Part shown: in pieces, positions 55,693-63,561 of the stretch
How positions within the stretch are numbered: position 1 is the first letter of the stretch
How the letters are laid out: the number at the start of each line of letters is the position of its first letter
Source of the DNA: Mucilaginibacter aquariorum
GTDB lineage: Bacteria > Bacteroidota > Bacteroidia > Sphingobacteriales > Sphingobacteriaceae
Assembly: GCF_024498135.1 (NCBI RefSeq)
Contig: NZ_JANHOH010000002.1
Coordinates: 744,001-808,000 of the forward strand
DNA length: 64,000 nt
Direction: 5' to 3'
Notes under the pieces: model-generated
What the model was told of the DNA's origin: nothing
Seen by the model: the letters and a program-made list of their open reading frames with translations, nothing else
Database searches by the model: none
Position numbers and translations under genes: made by a program

Positions 55693-56125
55693 CTAATGTA
55701 TTATTAAATAAACTATTAGGTAATAGTTAATTTGAAATTGTAAAGTATGTGAGAAAAAACTACTGTTCTTGTGATGTGGTATGTGATATAAGTGCCGCGA
55801 AGGTAAAAGTAATGGTATGCATTACCCTTTTAATCCCGAAAAAAGGGTAGGGCAATTGTCGGCTTCTGGTCATTGATTTAAAACGGCACTTAATCAAATA
55901 GCCCCAGAAGAGATCGCTGTTATTTCCGGCTTATCATATTCTGTTGTCCGGTTCCCCATTGGATGCAGTAGCTATATAAATTACAAGAACTCATGTTACA
56001 GTCGTTGGTAAAACTAAACCAAAACATTAAGCGTAGCAATGACCGAATGACCGGATTTTAGTGATAATAAACATTTTTATTAGTCATTTATCTATTAGGT
56101 TTAGCTATCGTAAACAATTTGCTCA
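55693..56125. other. Divergent intergenic region
   Basis: About 430 bases between NHL lipoprotein 3 and the HTH regulator, AT-rich, no gene or recognised site seen. Confidence 0.35.
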
Positions 56126-56572
56126 ATGAAGGATTCGTCTATTTCATTATTTGATACCATCAGTACGATCGGGGGTAATCTATCAACTGAAAGTGAATTA
56201 AACCTGCATCGCGGAAAGGTTGTCGAATATATTGCACGTCGTCACCCGATGGGCCTTAGTGCGATCTGCCGCAAGCTTGGTATCAGCAGGCGGACACTTT
56301 ATAACTGGTTTGAAAAGGAGGCACTGCCTCACTATGTGATAGCTCAACTTGGAAGTGTAATTGATCATGATTTTACCGTAGAATTTCCGGGCGAAGCTTG
56401 TAAAGTGAAAAGACCTGATAATGATCACGCGATAGGAGATATTTGCGATATAGAAGAAGAAGCCCAGGTTCATTTTTGGATGAATAAGTATATTGACCTG
56501 CTGGAAAAATTTAACCAGAGCTTGCTGTTAAAACATGAGAGTAATACTCAGAAGGAATCATCAGACACCTGA
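56126..56572 (+). CDS. HTH regulator-like protein (Fis/Hin-type helix-turn-helix)
   Basis: 148 residues. A helix-turn-helix at about 35-60 (VVEYIARRHPMGLSAICRKLGISRRTLYNWFEKEALP) resembles HTH_8/resolvase-type motifs, followed by a second region (YVIAQLGSVIDHDF) and an acidic C-terminal part with EEEAQVHFWMNKYIDLLEKFNQ, probably for dimerisation. Family not certain. ATG start at 56126. Single gene. Confidence 0.6.
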   Translation: MKDSSISLFDTISTIGGNLSTESELNLHRGKVVEYIARRHPMGLSAICRKLGISRRTLYNWFEKEALPHYVIAQLGSVIDHDFTVEFPGEACKVKRPDNDHAIGDICDIEEEAQVHFWMNKYIDLLEKFNQSLLLKHESNTQKESSDT

Positions 56573-56591
56573 GAGAGGGGAAGAAATCCTA

Positions 56592-56792
56592 TTATTCATT
56601 CAATTTGTAGCAATCGAATTTCGTCCCGAAATAAATTTCTAACTTTTTATCGTTGATTAATTGTTTGATGACATGTTGTAGATCACCAGCCTTTGCGAGC
56701 CTAAGCTGGCGCCTGGTGAAAACAGGGAAGATATAATAGTTGCAATTTTTAGTTGTTTGACAACTATCATATTTTGAGTTGACTTTGCTCAT
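56592..56792 (-). CDS. Small ORF, 66 residues, unknown
   Basis: ATG at 56792. The product has a protein-like C-terminal part (FTRRQLRLAKAGDLQHVIKQLINDKKLEIYFG) after a Lys/Asn-rich start with three Cys-like positions. No family recognised. It converges on the HTH gene and is divergent from the BON gene. Confidence 0.35.
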   Translation of the reverse strand: MSKVNSKYDSCQTTKNCNYYIFPVFTRRQLRLAKAGDLQHVIKQLINDKKLEIYFGTKFDCYKLNE

Positions 56793-56864
56793 TCACCGAA
56801 ATTGTAAAACAGCGTACTTTGTACTTAGAATCATCTAATTATTAAATAAAAATATTGGGAAAAT

Positions 56865-57533
56865 ATGAAAACTGACATTCAAATTCAAAGAGATGTGATG
56901 GACGAGCTAAAGTGGCAACCCTTTCTACGTTCATCTGAGATTGGGGTTGCCGTAACCAATGGTGTGGTAACTTTATCAGGCCAGGTTGATAGTTATGCGA
57001 AAAAACTGGATGCTGAAAAAGCGGTCAAAAAAGTGGGGGGTGTAAAAGCCCTTGCGGAGGATCTGCAGGTGGGCGTATCGCCAGGGTATCGAAAAACAGA
57101 TACCGAAATTGCCGAAGCCGTATTACATGCGTTAAGATGGCAAAGTGCTGTCGAACAGGAACTGATTAAAATTAAAGTAGAAGACGGTTGTGTAAAACTG
57201 GAAGGAGAGGTGGAATGGGCTTATCAGAGAGCAATAGCTGAAACTGCCATTAAACAGCTGGATGGTGTACGCGCCATTTATAATTTAATCAGAGTTAAAC
57301 CTGTTATTACTGCGTATGACCTCGAGAAAAGCATATCTGCTGCGTTTGAGCGCCATGCGACTATAGATGCTTCAAAGATTACCGCTCAGGTTATTGAAGG
57401 GAAAGTGAAGTTGCGCGGGATCGTTCGTTCCCTGACGGAAAAAGAAGATGCTGAAAGTATCGCCTGGAAGGCACCGGGAGTGGTTTCAGTCAGGAATGAT
57501 CTGGTAATTGAAGAACCTGAATTTGCCTTTTAA
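56865..57533 (+). CDS. Protein with three BON domains (OsmY-like)
   Basis: 222 residues, made of three BON domains of about 70 residues (starts at about 3, 76 and 150). Each has the alternating pattern V-x-x-G-x-V-x-L-x-G-x-V with repeated forms such as VAVTNGVVTLSGQVDSYAKKLDAEKAVKKV and IKVEDGCVKLEGEVEWAYQRAIAE. No signal peptide is seen, so it is probably cytoplasmic, unlike periplasmic OsmY. BON domains bind membranes or phospholipids; the role here is unknown. ATG start at 56865. Confidence 0.9.
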   Translation: MKTDIQIQRDVMDELKWQPFLRSSEIGVAVTNGVVTLSGQVDSYAKKLDAEKAVKKVGGVKALAEDLQVGVSPGYRKTDTEIAEAVLHALRWQSAVEQELIKIKVEDGCVKLEGEVEWAYQRAIAETAIKQLDGVRAIYNLIRVKPVITAYDLEKSISAAFERHATIDASKITAQVIEGKVKLRGIVRSLTEKEDAESIAWKAPGVVSVRNDLVIEEPEFAF

Positions 57534-57854
57534 AACGTAAAATGAGAACGTTTTTTAACATGCGGCCTCTGTTTTTTACATGGAGATATTGCAAAGGCAT
57601 TAGCCTGGTCAGGAAGCTTAAGAAATAAAACCAATGCATAGCTGTCAACGGCCCGGGTAGATTTGAGAACGGAGATGCTGCAGCCTTCGTCCTGCCTATA
57701 AGGCTTGTTCCGGCCTCCCAGCATTATTTCAATCGAAAGGATATGCTACCCGTTTAAAGTTAAGCCAAGACGCCTAATATGTATTCCGAAAACCAAACAA
57801 CGATAAATAAGCCTCTTTGGGAATAGGATTATGAAAGACCGTGCTGCAGCTAAG
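57534..57854. other. Convergent intergenic region
   Basis: About 320 bases between the BON gene and the hairpin. A 64-codon frame on the minus strand (57530-57724) starts with ATG but looks non-coding. No other signal was seen. Confidence 0.3.
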
Positions 57855-57895
57855 CGTGAACAGGCGGCATTCCAATCGAATGCCGCCTGTTCACG
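57855..57895. terminator. Long perfect hairpin, probable bidirectional terminator
   Basis: 18-bp perfect inverted repeat (57855-57872 and 57878-57895) with a CAATC loop, between convergent genes. The sequence after it on the plus strand is TTAAAAAA and there is no clear T-run, so termination is inferred from the hairpin and position. Confidence 0.6.
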
Positions 57896-57909
57896 TTAAA
57901 AAACCTGCA

Positions 57910-59691
57910 TTAAATTTCTATACCCTGTAACAGCCGGGAGGAGTGGGTAAGATCATTCATCCAGTCTTTGACCAGCCGGGAGGTTTGAGTGGCAGAAGCG
58001 CCGAATAAGGCCTGGTAATAATCGATCCCTTCCTGAAGCTGGGCTTTGAATTTGTTTAATTGTTTGCGTTTTTTATCGCTGAGCTCCTGCAGCTGCGATT
58101 GCAGGTCCTTCTGTAAGTATTCGATGTAGAGGTTTAACTCCTTAATGAACATATGCGGGCGTTTGACCTTGTCCAGCAGGTCCGCAGCACCATATATATG
58201 CTGCACCATTTCCTCTAAAGAGTATGTCCGCGAAAAGTAGGCCAGGTTCGGACCCGGGCAAATTGCAACGGCTTTATTTTCCCTGGGTTTCAGGATATCA
58301 TACTTGATATAGGCAGAAGCGCAAAGTCCTTCACACAGGCAAATCTTTTCCACCACGGTTTGGTAAGCCTGTGCGTATTCGGCCTCCGGCAAACCGGCAG
58401 ACGCCAGTTGCCTGAGTTTCAGGTTTTGGTATTCACGGGAGGCCGTACAGATCGGCTTTTCGGTAAACTCCGTATCCGTACACAGGTATTTCTTGGTGCA
58501 GGGGCTGCCCGGGCGCTTGAGTTCCAGGCGTTTCAGCCGCTGCGTTTCCGCCGTGCTCTTTTTGAAATTATTAAACAGGATACCCAGGGGGGAGGCGTTA
58601 CTGACATAATAATCTTCCCGGGTGGCATTTTCCAGTTCATAAAGGGTATCCTTATCCACGTTGGTGACTTCAGGCACCAGCAGGAAGGGGCTGCCCCATC
58701 CCGTGGTATCTACATGGTAATGATCCCGCAAAAAAATGTTTTCAGCGGCCGTACCGATCCCACCCTGGACGGACAGGCGTTGTTCCGGGGCCGCTAAGCA
58801 GGTGCGGCCCTTGCCGGTCAGTGCCTGGCTGTAACTTTGGAAAAGCTCCGCCGCCATTTCCTGGCGTTTCTGTTTGAATTCTTCCAGGATCGGGCCCAAA
58901 AGGAAACCTTCTGTAGCAAAAGCGTGCCCGCCGCAGTTCAAACCGGATTCTATGCGGAATTCGGATACCCAGATGCCCTTTTTCGCCAAAAACTTAGCCT
59001 GGATAAACGCGGAGCGAAAATCACTGACCTTAAGGATGACCTTTTTGCGGATATCGCCCTGTTTATCCGGATAAAAATCTACAAACGATTCCAGGTAGCT
59101 GTAAAGCCTGGGATTCAACCCGGCCGACATGATTACCGAAGAGTTCAGGGTGCTCAATGCAAATCCACGAAGTGCGGCCAGCGCGTCGGTATTGAGTTCG
59201 CCGCTGGGATCACCTGCAGCGGTATAATTCATTTTGTCTACTTTGGACATAATATTTACGTCGATAGCGCCCGGTACCATTTCGTTTTTCAACCTGGTCT
59301 GAAATAATGCTTTTTGGGTACCCTCCGGGTAATCCAGCATCAGATCATAGCCCTGCCTTAACCGGCTGTTTTCCGGCAGCAGCTCGAAATACCGGCAGAG
59401 ATCGTTACCATGTTCAAAGGGCAGCGCTTTTAATTCGTTGAATTGCCGGCTGATCAACCGGTCCACGAGGTTCAGGTACTCGGTGATCCTGCGGGCGCGC
59501 GCGTCGTCATCATTTTTTAAGATCGGTTTAAACGGCTCGCCGTTAAGCTGCGCATGATATTGGCGCATCCTTTCGATGAGGTCGTCATCGACAATGGACA
59601 TGGCAGAAGAGATCCCGTAACGGGCGACCTTCAAAGGGGTATCAATGGAATATCCTAATCCCAGTACCGGGATATGAAAAGTATGGCTCAT
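57910..59691 (-). CDS. Uncharacterised Cys-rich protein with flavin-barrel-like motifs, operon partner of ric
   Basis: 593 residues, no signal peptide or membrane segment. The first two thirds recall nitronate-monooxygenase/NPD-type FMN barrels: PVLGLGYSIDTPLKVARYGISSAMS at 8-32, ESGLNCGGHAF at 248-258 (like the G-x-x-A/C-G-G-H motif) and SVQGGIGTAAENI at 307-319, then NASPLGILFNNF. A C-terminal part holds seven Cys in about 80 residues (398, 404, 415, then 451/453/457 as CLCEGLC, and 478), which could bind an iron-sulfur cluster or zinc. The last 90 residues are helical. It starts 31 bases after the ric stop, so the two are one operon under the class II Crp/Fnr promoter. I do not know a function; electron transfer or nitroxide chemistry is an inference. 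Confidence 0.7.
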   Translation of the reverse strand: MSHTFHIPVLGLGYSIDTPLKVARYGISSAMSIVDDDLIERMRQYHAQLNGEPFKPILKNDDDARARRITEYLNLVDRLISRQFNELKALPFEHGNDLCRYFELLPENSRLRQGYDLMLDYPEGTQKALFQTRLKNEMVPGAIDVNIMSKVDKMNYTAAGDPSGELNTDALAALRGFALSTLNSSVIMSAGLNPRLYSYLESFVDFYPDKQGDIRKKVILKVSDFRSAFIQAKFLAKKGIWVSEFRIESGLNCGGHAFATEGFLLGPILEEFKQKRQEMAAELFQSYSQALTGKGRTCLAAPEQRLSVQGGIGTAAENIFLRDHYHVDTTGWGSPFLLVPEVTNVDKDTLYELENATREDYYVSNASPLGILFNNFKKSTAETQRLKRLELKRPGSPCTKKYLCTDTEFTEKPICTASREYQNLKLRQLASAGLPEAEYAQAYQTVVEKICLCEGLCASAYIKYDILKPRENKAVAICPGPNLAYFSRTYSLEEMVQHIYGAADLLDKVKRPHMFIKELNLYIEYLQKDLQSQLQELSDKKRKQLNKFKAQLQEGIDYYQALFGASATQTSRLVKDWMNDLTHSSRLLQGIEI

Positions 59692-59722
59692 AGTGTTATT
59701 GTTAATGATTTCAGAAATGGGT

Positions 59723-60475
59723 TCAGGTGATTTGTTGATTAGCCCTCAGGCAGTTCTCAGTCAGGATGGCCCGGGGAAAGAGGATATTATTTTCCAGGTG
59801 CAGATGCAGCAAGGTGTCTGCTTCATATTCGGCCAGCAATTTGTAGAGTATCGCGCAGGTACTGGTGGTATAGGGTGGCGCCGTATAATTATTGGTCATT
59901 CTCCTGATCCGTACCAGGGCAGCGACGATCTGTTCGCCTTCCGTTTTGATAGTGCCGACAGGACCGGCCACCGGCCCGAATACCGCCGGTTTTAGGTTTG
60001 TGCCCTTCACCATTGCCTCATGCAGCTCAATGATGTAAGGGAACAGGTCCAGTTCCTCTTGCCGGCCCTTTAGTTCGAGCCGTTTGCCCGTAGTTTCAAA
60101 AATTCCGGCGACGTCCCTGACCTCCGGATTGCGGGCGTAATTGGATTCTGCTACTTTACCCGCCAGCTCCGTGATGAACTTTGTCTGGCCGCTAACAAAG
60201 CGGTGATGCAGCTGCATGATATAATTGGTCAGGAATGCCATGTCCCAGCCCAGGAAATCCATTTCCTTTTTTTGTGGCTGACGGTCTATCTTTTCCCATT
60301 CCTGCAATACAGCGTTGAGCTCATCGTCTTTTCCGCTAAAGACCTGTCCCAGGGTCCTGTTCCCCCCGCAACTGTAATCCACCCCGAGGCTGGCCAGGGC
60401 CCGTGACTTGCGGTAGTCGTGCGCGACGATATGCCCGACAATTCTTTCCTTTGTATCTCCCGGTGCTTTGATCAT
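59723..60475 (-). CDS. ric: Iron-sulfur cluster repair protein Ric (DUF542 plus hemerythrin-like)
   Basis: 250 residues, cytoplasmic. The N-terminal DUF542/ScdA domain has the redox motif GVDYSCGGNRTLG (Cys36), and the rest is a hemerythrin-like di-iron domain with scattered His and Glu (LHHRFVSG near 95, IELHEAMVKG near 149, and HLHLENNILFPRA near the end). Ric/YtfE/ScdA proteins supply iron for repair of clusters damaged by nitric oxide or peroxide. Its promoter is the clearest in the window: perfect palindrome at 60616 and perfect TAGTTTTG box in the 29.5 bp register. It is followed by the Cys-rich 57910 gene. ATG start at 60475. Confidence 0.93.
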   Translation of the reverse strand: MIKAPGDTKERIVGHIVAHDYRKSRALASLGVDYSCGGNRTLGQVFSGKDDELNAVLQEWEKIDRQPQKKEMDFLGWDMAFLTNYIMQLHHRFVSGQTKFITELAGKVAESNYARNPEVRDVAGIFETTGKRLELKGRQEELDLFPYIIELHEAMVKGTNLKPAVFGPVAGPVGTIKTEGEQIVAALVRIRRMTNNYTAPPYTTSTCAILYKLLAEYEADTLLHLHLENNILFPRAILTENCLRANQQIT

Positions 60476-60584
60476 CTCTTTTCTATTCCTTCGTGCCGCA
60501 ATGGAGGAGCGTCCGGCTGATGTAATCTTACATTGAAGCCGGTCAGCAATCCATCCGGATATTTGTTGTTATGGCGTTTAACTG

Positions 60585-60627
60585 CAAAACTACCGGTCAG
60601 GGGTTCTTAAATAAATGACGAAGGTCA
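60585..60627 (-). promoter_or_regulatory. Crp/Fnr class II promoter of ric
   Basis: Perfect palindrome TGACGAAGGTCA at 60616-60627 and perfect TAGTTTTG box from 60592 to 60585; centre-to-box 29.5 bp. Transcript leader about 105 bases. This shows the complete ideal arrangement. Confidence 0.8.
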
Positions 60628-60840
60628 TAAACCCGCCCGGCCGGCATTTTTTTTGCGGGAGATGGTTCAGCCGGAAGTTTGCAGCCGTGTTTGTTTCATC
60701 TGAAGGGATATTTTTATCAAGGGTACAGATCACCACCCGGAATACCGGCTGTTCCGGCCTCTGCAACGAAATCACACCGTTGAAACGGGTCAGCCTCCCG
60801 GCAGACAAGGACATACCACCGTATGATCCAGGCTGAAAAA

Positions 60841-60905
60841 TGACGCAGATCACTTTTTTTCAGAACCGGTATCATTCCCCCCGCCGGGGCAAACCGGCAA
60901 TTTTG
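60841..60905 (+). promoter_or_regulatory. Crp/Fnr class I promoter of fixI-ccoS(-ccoN)
   Basis: Perfect palindrome TGACGCAGATCA at 60841-60852 with AA...CTTTTTTT flanks. A CAATTTTG box (one mismatch) at 60898-60905 is 51.5 bp away. Predicted start near 60910, ATG at 60925. Confidence 0.65.
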
Positions 60906-60924
60906 GAGCATTAAATTCAAAAAA

Positions 60925-63315
60925 ATGCCGGAAACCCTGACGCCTACGAAAACCAACTGCTACCATTGCGGTGAGGAATGTCTGACGAATGCCTATCAGA
61001 AAGACCAGAAACAATTTTGCTGCCAGGGCTGCCGGAGTGTTTATACCATCCTTTCCGGGGCCGGGCTTTGCAGTTACTATAATTATAATGAGCATCCCGG
61101 CACAACGCGGCTGCGGAACGACAAACGGTATGATTACCTGAGCGACCCGGCGATCCTGGCAGAACTGCTGGATTATTCGGACGGGCGTTTATCCATCATC
61201 ACGCTGTATATCCCGCAGATCCATTGCAGTTCCTGCCTGTGGTTGCTGGAACAGTTAAACCGCTTTAATCCGGCTATTCATTATTGCAGGGTTGATTTTC
61301 TGAAAAAACAGCTGATCGTCCGCTTTGATGCGGAAAAGATCAGCCTGCAGCAGCTGGTTGAATTGCTGAACGACATCGGCTACGAGCCGTTGATCAGCCT
61401 GCAGGATATCATAAAAAAACAAAATAAGGCGGTGAAGGGCAACCTGATACAAAAGATCGCAGTAGCGGGTTTCTGCTTTGGCAATGTTATGCTGCTCAGT
61501 TTCCCCGAATACTTCGGCCTGTCGGCCATCGAACAGGATTTTAAAACCTTTTTTGGCTATCTGAACATTTTATTTGGTATCTCCGTGGTGTTTTACAGCG
61601 GCTGGGGTTACTTCTTGTCCGCCTGGCACAACATCAGGAGCAGGATACTGAACATTGATTTTCCTTTGGCACTGGGCATTGCTGTACTGTTCATACGTAC
61701 CGTTGCGGAGATCCTTACCCATAGTGGTGCCGGTTTTGCGGATACGCTGTGCGGACTCGTGTTTTTCCTGCTGGTCGGAAAGTTCGTGCAGCAAAAAACT
61801 TACCACCATATTTCATTCGAGCGGGATTACCGTTCTTTTTTTCCGGTTGCCGTACAGGTAATCAGGGAGGGAAGAGAAAAACCGGTACCCCTGGCGCACC
61901 TGTGCACCGGGCATCGCATGGTCATCCGGCACAACGAGATCATTCCGGCCGACGCTATCCTGTTAAAAGGCGAGGCGCTGATCGATTTTAGCTTTGTTAC
62001 GGGCGAAGCCGTTCCGGTCAGTAAAACCTTAGGCGAGATTATCTACGCCGGCGGACGGCAGACCGGCGAGGCTATTGAACTGGAAGTGATCAAGCCGGTA
62101 TCGCAGAGTTATCTGACACAGTTATGGAACAACGAAGCTTTTACGCGCAAGCAGGATACCCGCATGAAGACCTTTAATGAAAGGGTAAGCAAATATTTTA
62201 CCATTGTGCTGGTAGCGATCGCCACGGGTGCATTGCTCGCCTGGATGCCGTTTGATTTCCGGCGCGGCATTGACGCTTTCACGGCCGTATTGATCGTTGC
62301 CTGTCCCTGCGCCCTGGCGCTGAGCACCCCCTTTACGATGTCCGCCGCGCTCAGTATTTTTGATCGCAACCTCTTTTATCTGAAAAATACCGCGGTGGTA
62401 GAACAACTCGCCCGGATCGATACGCTTGTTATGGATAAAACCGGCACGATCACGACGGGCAGCAGTAAAAGGATAGATCTGGATGGTGAACTGAACGTCG
62501 CAGAACGGCAGCTGATCTACAGTGTCTGCGCCAATTCGATCCATCCGCTGAGCCGTATGATCTGCCATTACTTCGGCGACCTGGACAAAATCAGCACGAG
62601 CGGCTACCGGGAGATCCCGGGCAAAGGCATTGCCGCCATGGTCGGCGGCTACCGGGTCCGTGTGGGCAGCGACGAATTCATCTTCGGGCAGGCTAATCCC
62701 GGTAATCTGACGACACGGGTCCACCTGATGATCGACGAAATTTACCTCGGGTATTTCGGATTTCACCATGATTACCGCGCGGGCCTGGAGCAGGTCACCG
62801 GGCTGGCACCGGACTATAAGCTGTATCTTTTATCCGGTGATCAGGATCATGAACGGACGGAATTACTCCGGTTTTTTCCGGACAACGGTCATTTGTTCTT
62901 CAGCCAGTCGCCGCAGCAAAAGCTGGACCGTATCCGGCAACTGCAGGAACAGGGGCTCAAGGTGATGATGCTGGGCGACGGGCTGAATGATTCCGGCGCT
63001 TTGAAACAAAGCGACCTGGGCGTTGCAGTGACGGATAACGTGAACAACTTTTCGCCGGGCAGCGACGCGATCATGGATGGGAGGGCATTTCCTAAATTGC
63101 CGGCCTTCCTGCGCTTTTCAAAGGATACGGTAAGGATCATTCATTTGTCGTTCCTGATCTCACTGACCTATAATGTCATCGGTCTCAGCTACGCTGTTAC
63201 CGGAACATTGTCTCCGCTGATCGCCGCGGTGCTGATGCCGCTCAGTACGGCGACCATCATTTCATTTACCACGCTGGCCACCCATTTTGCCGCCAAAAAA
63301 AGAGAATTATTATGA
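60925..63315 (+). CDS. ccoI: Copper-translocating P-type ATPase FixI/CcoI, cbb3 oxidase assembly
   Basis: 796 residues, inner membrane. N-terminal zinc-finger-like part (NCYHCGEEC at 11-19, FCCQGC at 31-36), then an HMA domain with CSSC at 101-104, then six-plus helices with the CPC copper path at 460-462, phosphorylation motif DKTGT at 504-508 and GDGLNDSGALKQSDLGVAV. The N-terminal finger and CPC are typical of FixI/CcoI pumps that feed copper to cbb3 oxidase. CcoS overlaps by four bases (ATGA) and ccoN follows. The divergent ric gene and a Crp/Fnr site lie upstream. ATG start at 60925. Confidence 0.95.
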   Translation: MPETLTPTKTNCYHCGEECLTNAYQKDQKQFCCQGCRSVYTILSGAGLCSYYNYNEHPGTTRLRNDKRYDYLSDPAILAELLDYSDGRLSIITLYIPQIHCSSCLWLLEQLNRFNPAIHYCRVDFLKKQLIVRFDAEKISLQQLVELLNDIGYEPLISLQDIIKKQNKAVKGNLIQKIAVAGFCFGNVMLLSFPEYFGLSAIEQDFKTFFGYLNILFGISVVFYSGWGYFLSAWHNIRSRILNIDFPLALGIAVLFIRTVAEILTHSGAGFADTLCGLVFFLLVGKFVQQKTYHHISFERDYRSFFPVAVQVIREGREKPVPLAHLCTGHRMVIRHNEIIPADAILLKGEALIDFSFVTGEAVPVSKTLGEIIYAGGRQTGEAIELEVIKPVSQSYLTQLWNNEAFTRKQDTRMKTFNERVSKYFTIVLVAIATGALLAWMPFDFRRGIDAFTAVLIVACPCALALSTPFTMSAALSIFDRNLFYLKNTAVVEQLARIDTLVMDKTGTITTGSSKRIDLDGELNVAERQLIYSVCANSIHPLSRMICHYFGDLDKISTSGYREIPGKGIAAMVGGYRVRVGSDEFIFGQANPGNLTTRVHLMIDEIYLGYFGFHHDYRAGLEQVTGLAPDYKLYLLSGDQDHERTELLRFFPDNGHLFFSQSPQQKLDRIRQLQEQGLKVMMLGDGLNDSGALKQSDLGVAVTDNVNNFSPGSDAIMDGRAFPKLPAFLRFSKDTVRIIHLSFLISLTYNVIGLSYAVTGTLSPLIAAVLMPLSTATIISFTTLATHFAAKKRELL

Positions 63316-63473
63316 GCATTATTTATTTCCTGATCGGCTGCAGTGTGCTGCTGGCCCTGGTTTTCCTGGGTGCATTTTTCTGGGCCCAGCGGAGCGGGCA
63401 GAATGACGACCTCTATACACCGGGCATGCGCATCCTGCTGGATGATGAAGAAGAGAACCGGGTTAAAAAATGA
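63312..63473 (+). CDS. ccoS: Cbb3 oxidase maturation protein CcoS
   Basis: 53 residues: MSIIYFLIGCSVLLALVFLG as a single N-terminal helix, FFWAQRSGQNDD, then an acidic tail (LDDEEENRVKK). Matches the size and layout of CcoS, required for copper and haem insertion into cbb3 oxidase. The ATG overlaps the fixI stop codon. Too short for most gene calls. Confidence 0.85.
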   Translation: MSIIYFLIGCSVLLALVFLGAFFWAQRSGQNDDLYTPGMRILLDDEEENRVKK

Positions 63474-63561
63474 TCAGCATCACAAATCCGGCCGACGGTT
63501 ATCATTCTGTAATCCGTGCCGCCTGAATAGTTTTACACCCAATAAACAGCAATACATATTT

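Noticed and set aside
57530..57724. 64-codon minus-strand frame after the BON gene
   Set aside because: Overlaps the BON stop and has no protein-like pattern.
60590..60956. Short frames in the ric/fixI spacer
   Set aside because: They start inside the palindrome or overlap the promoters on both strands and have no domain.
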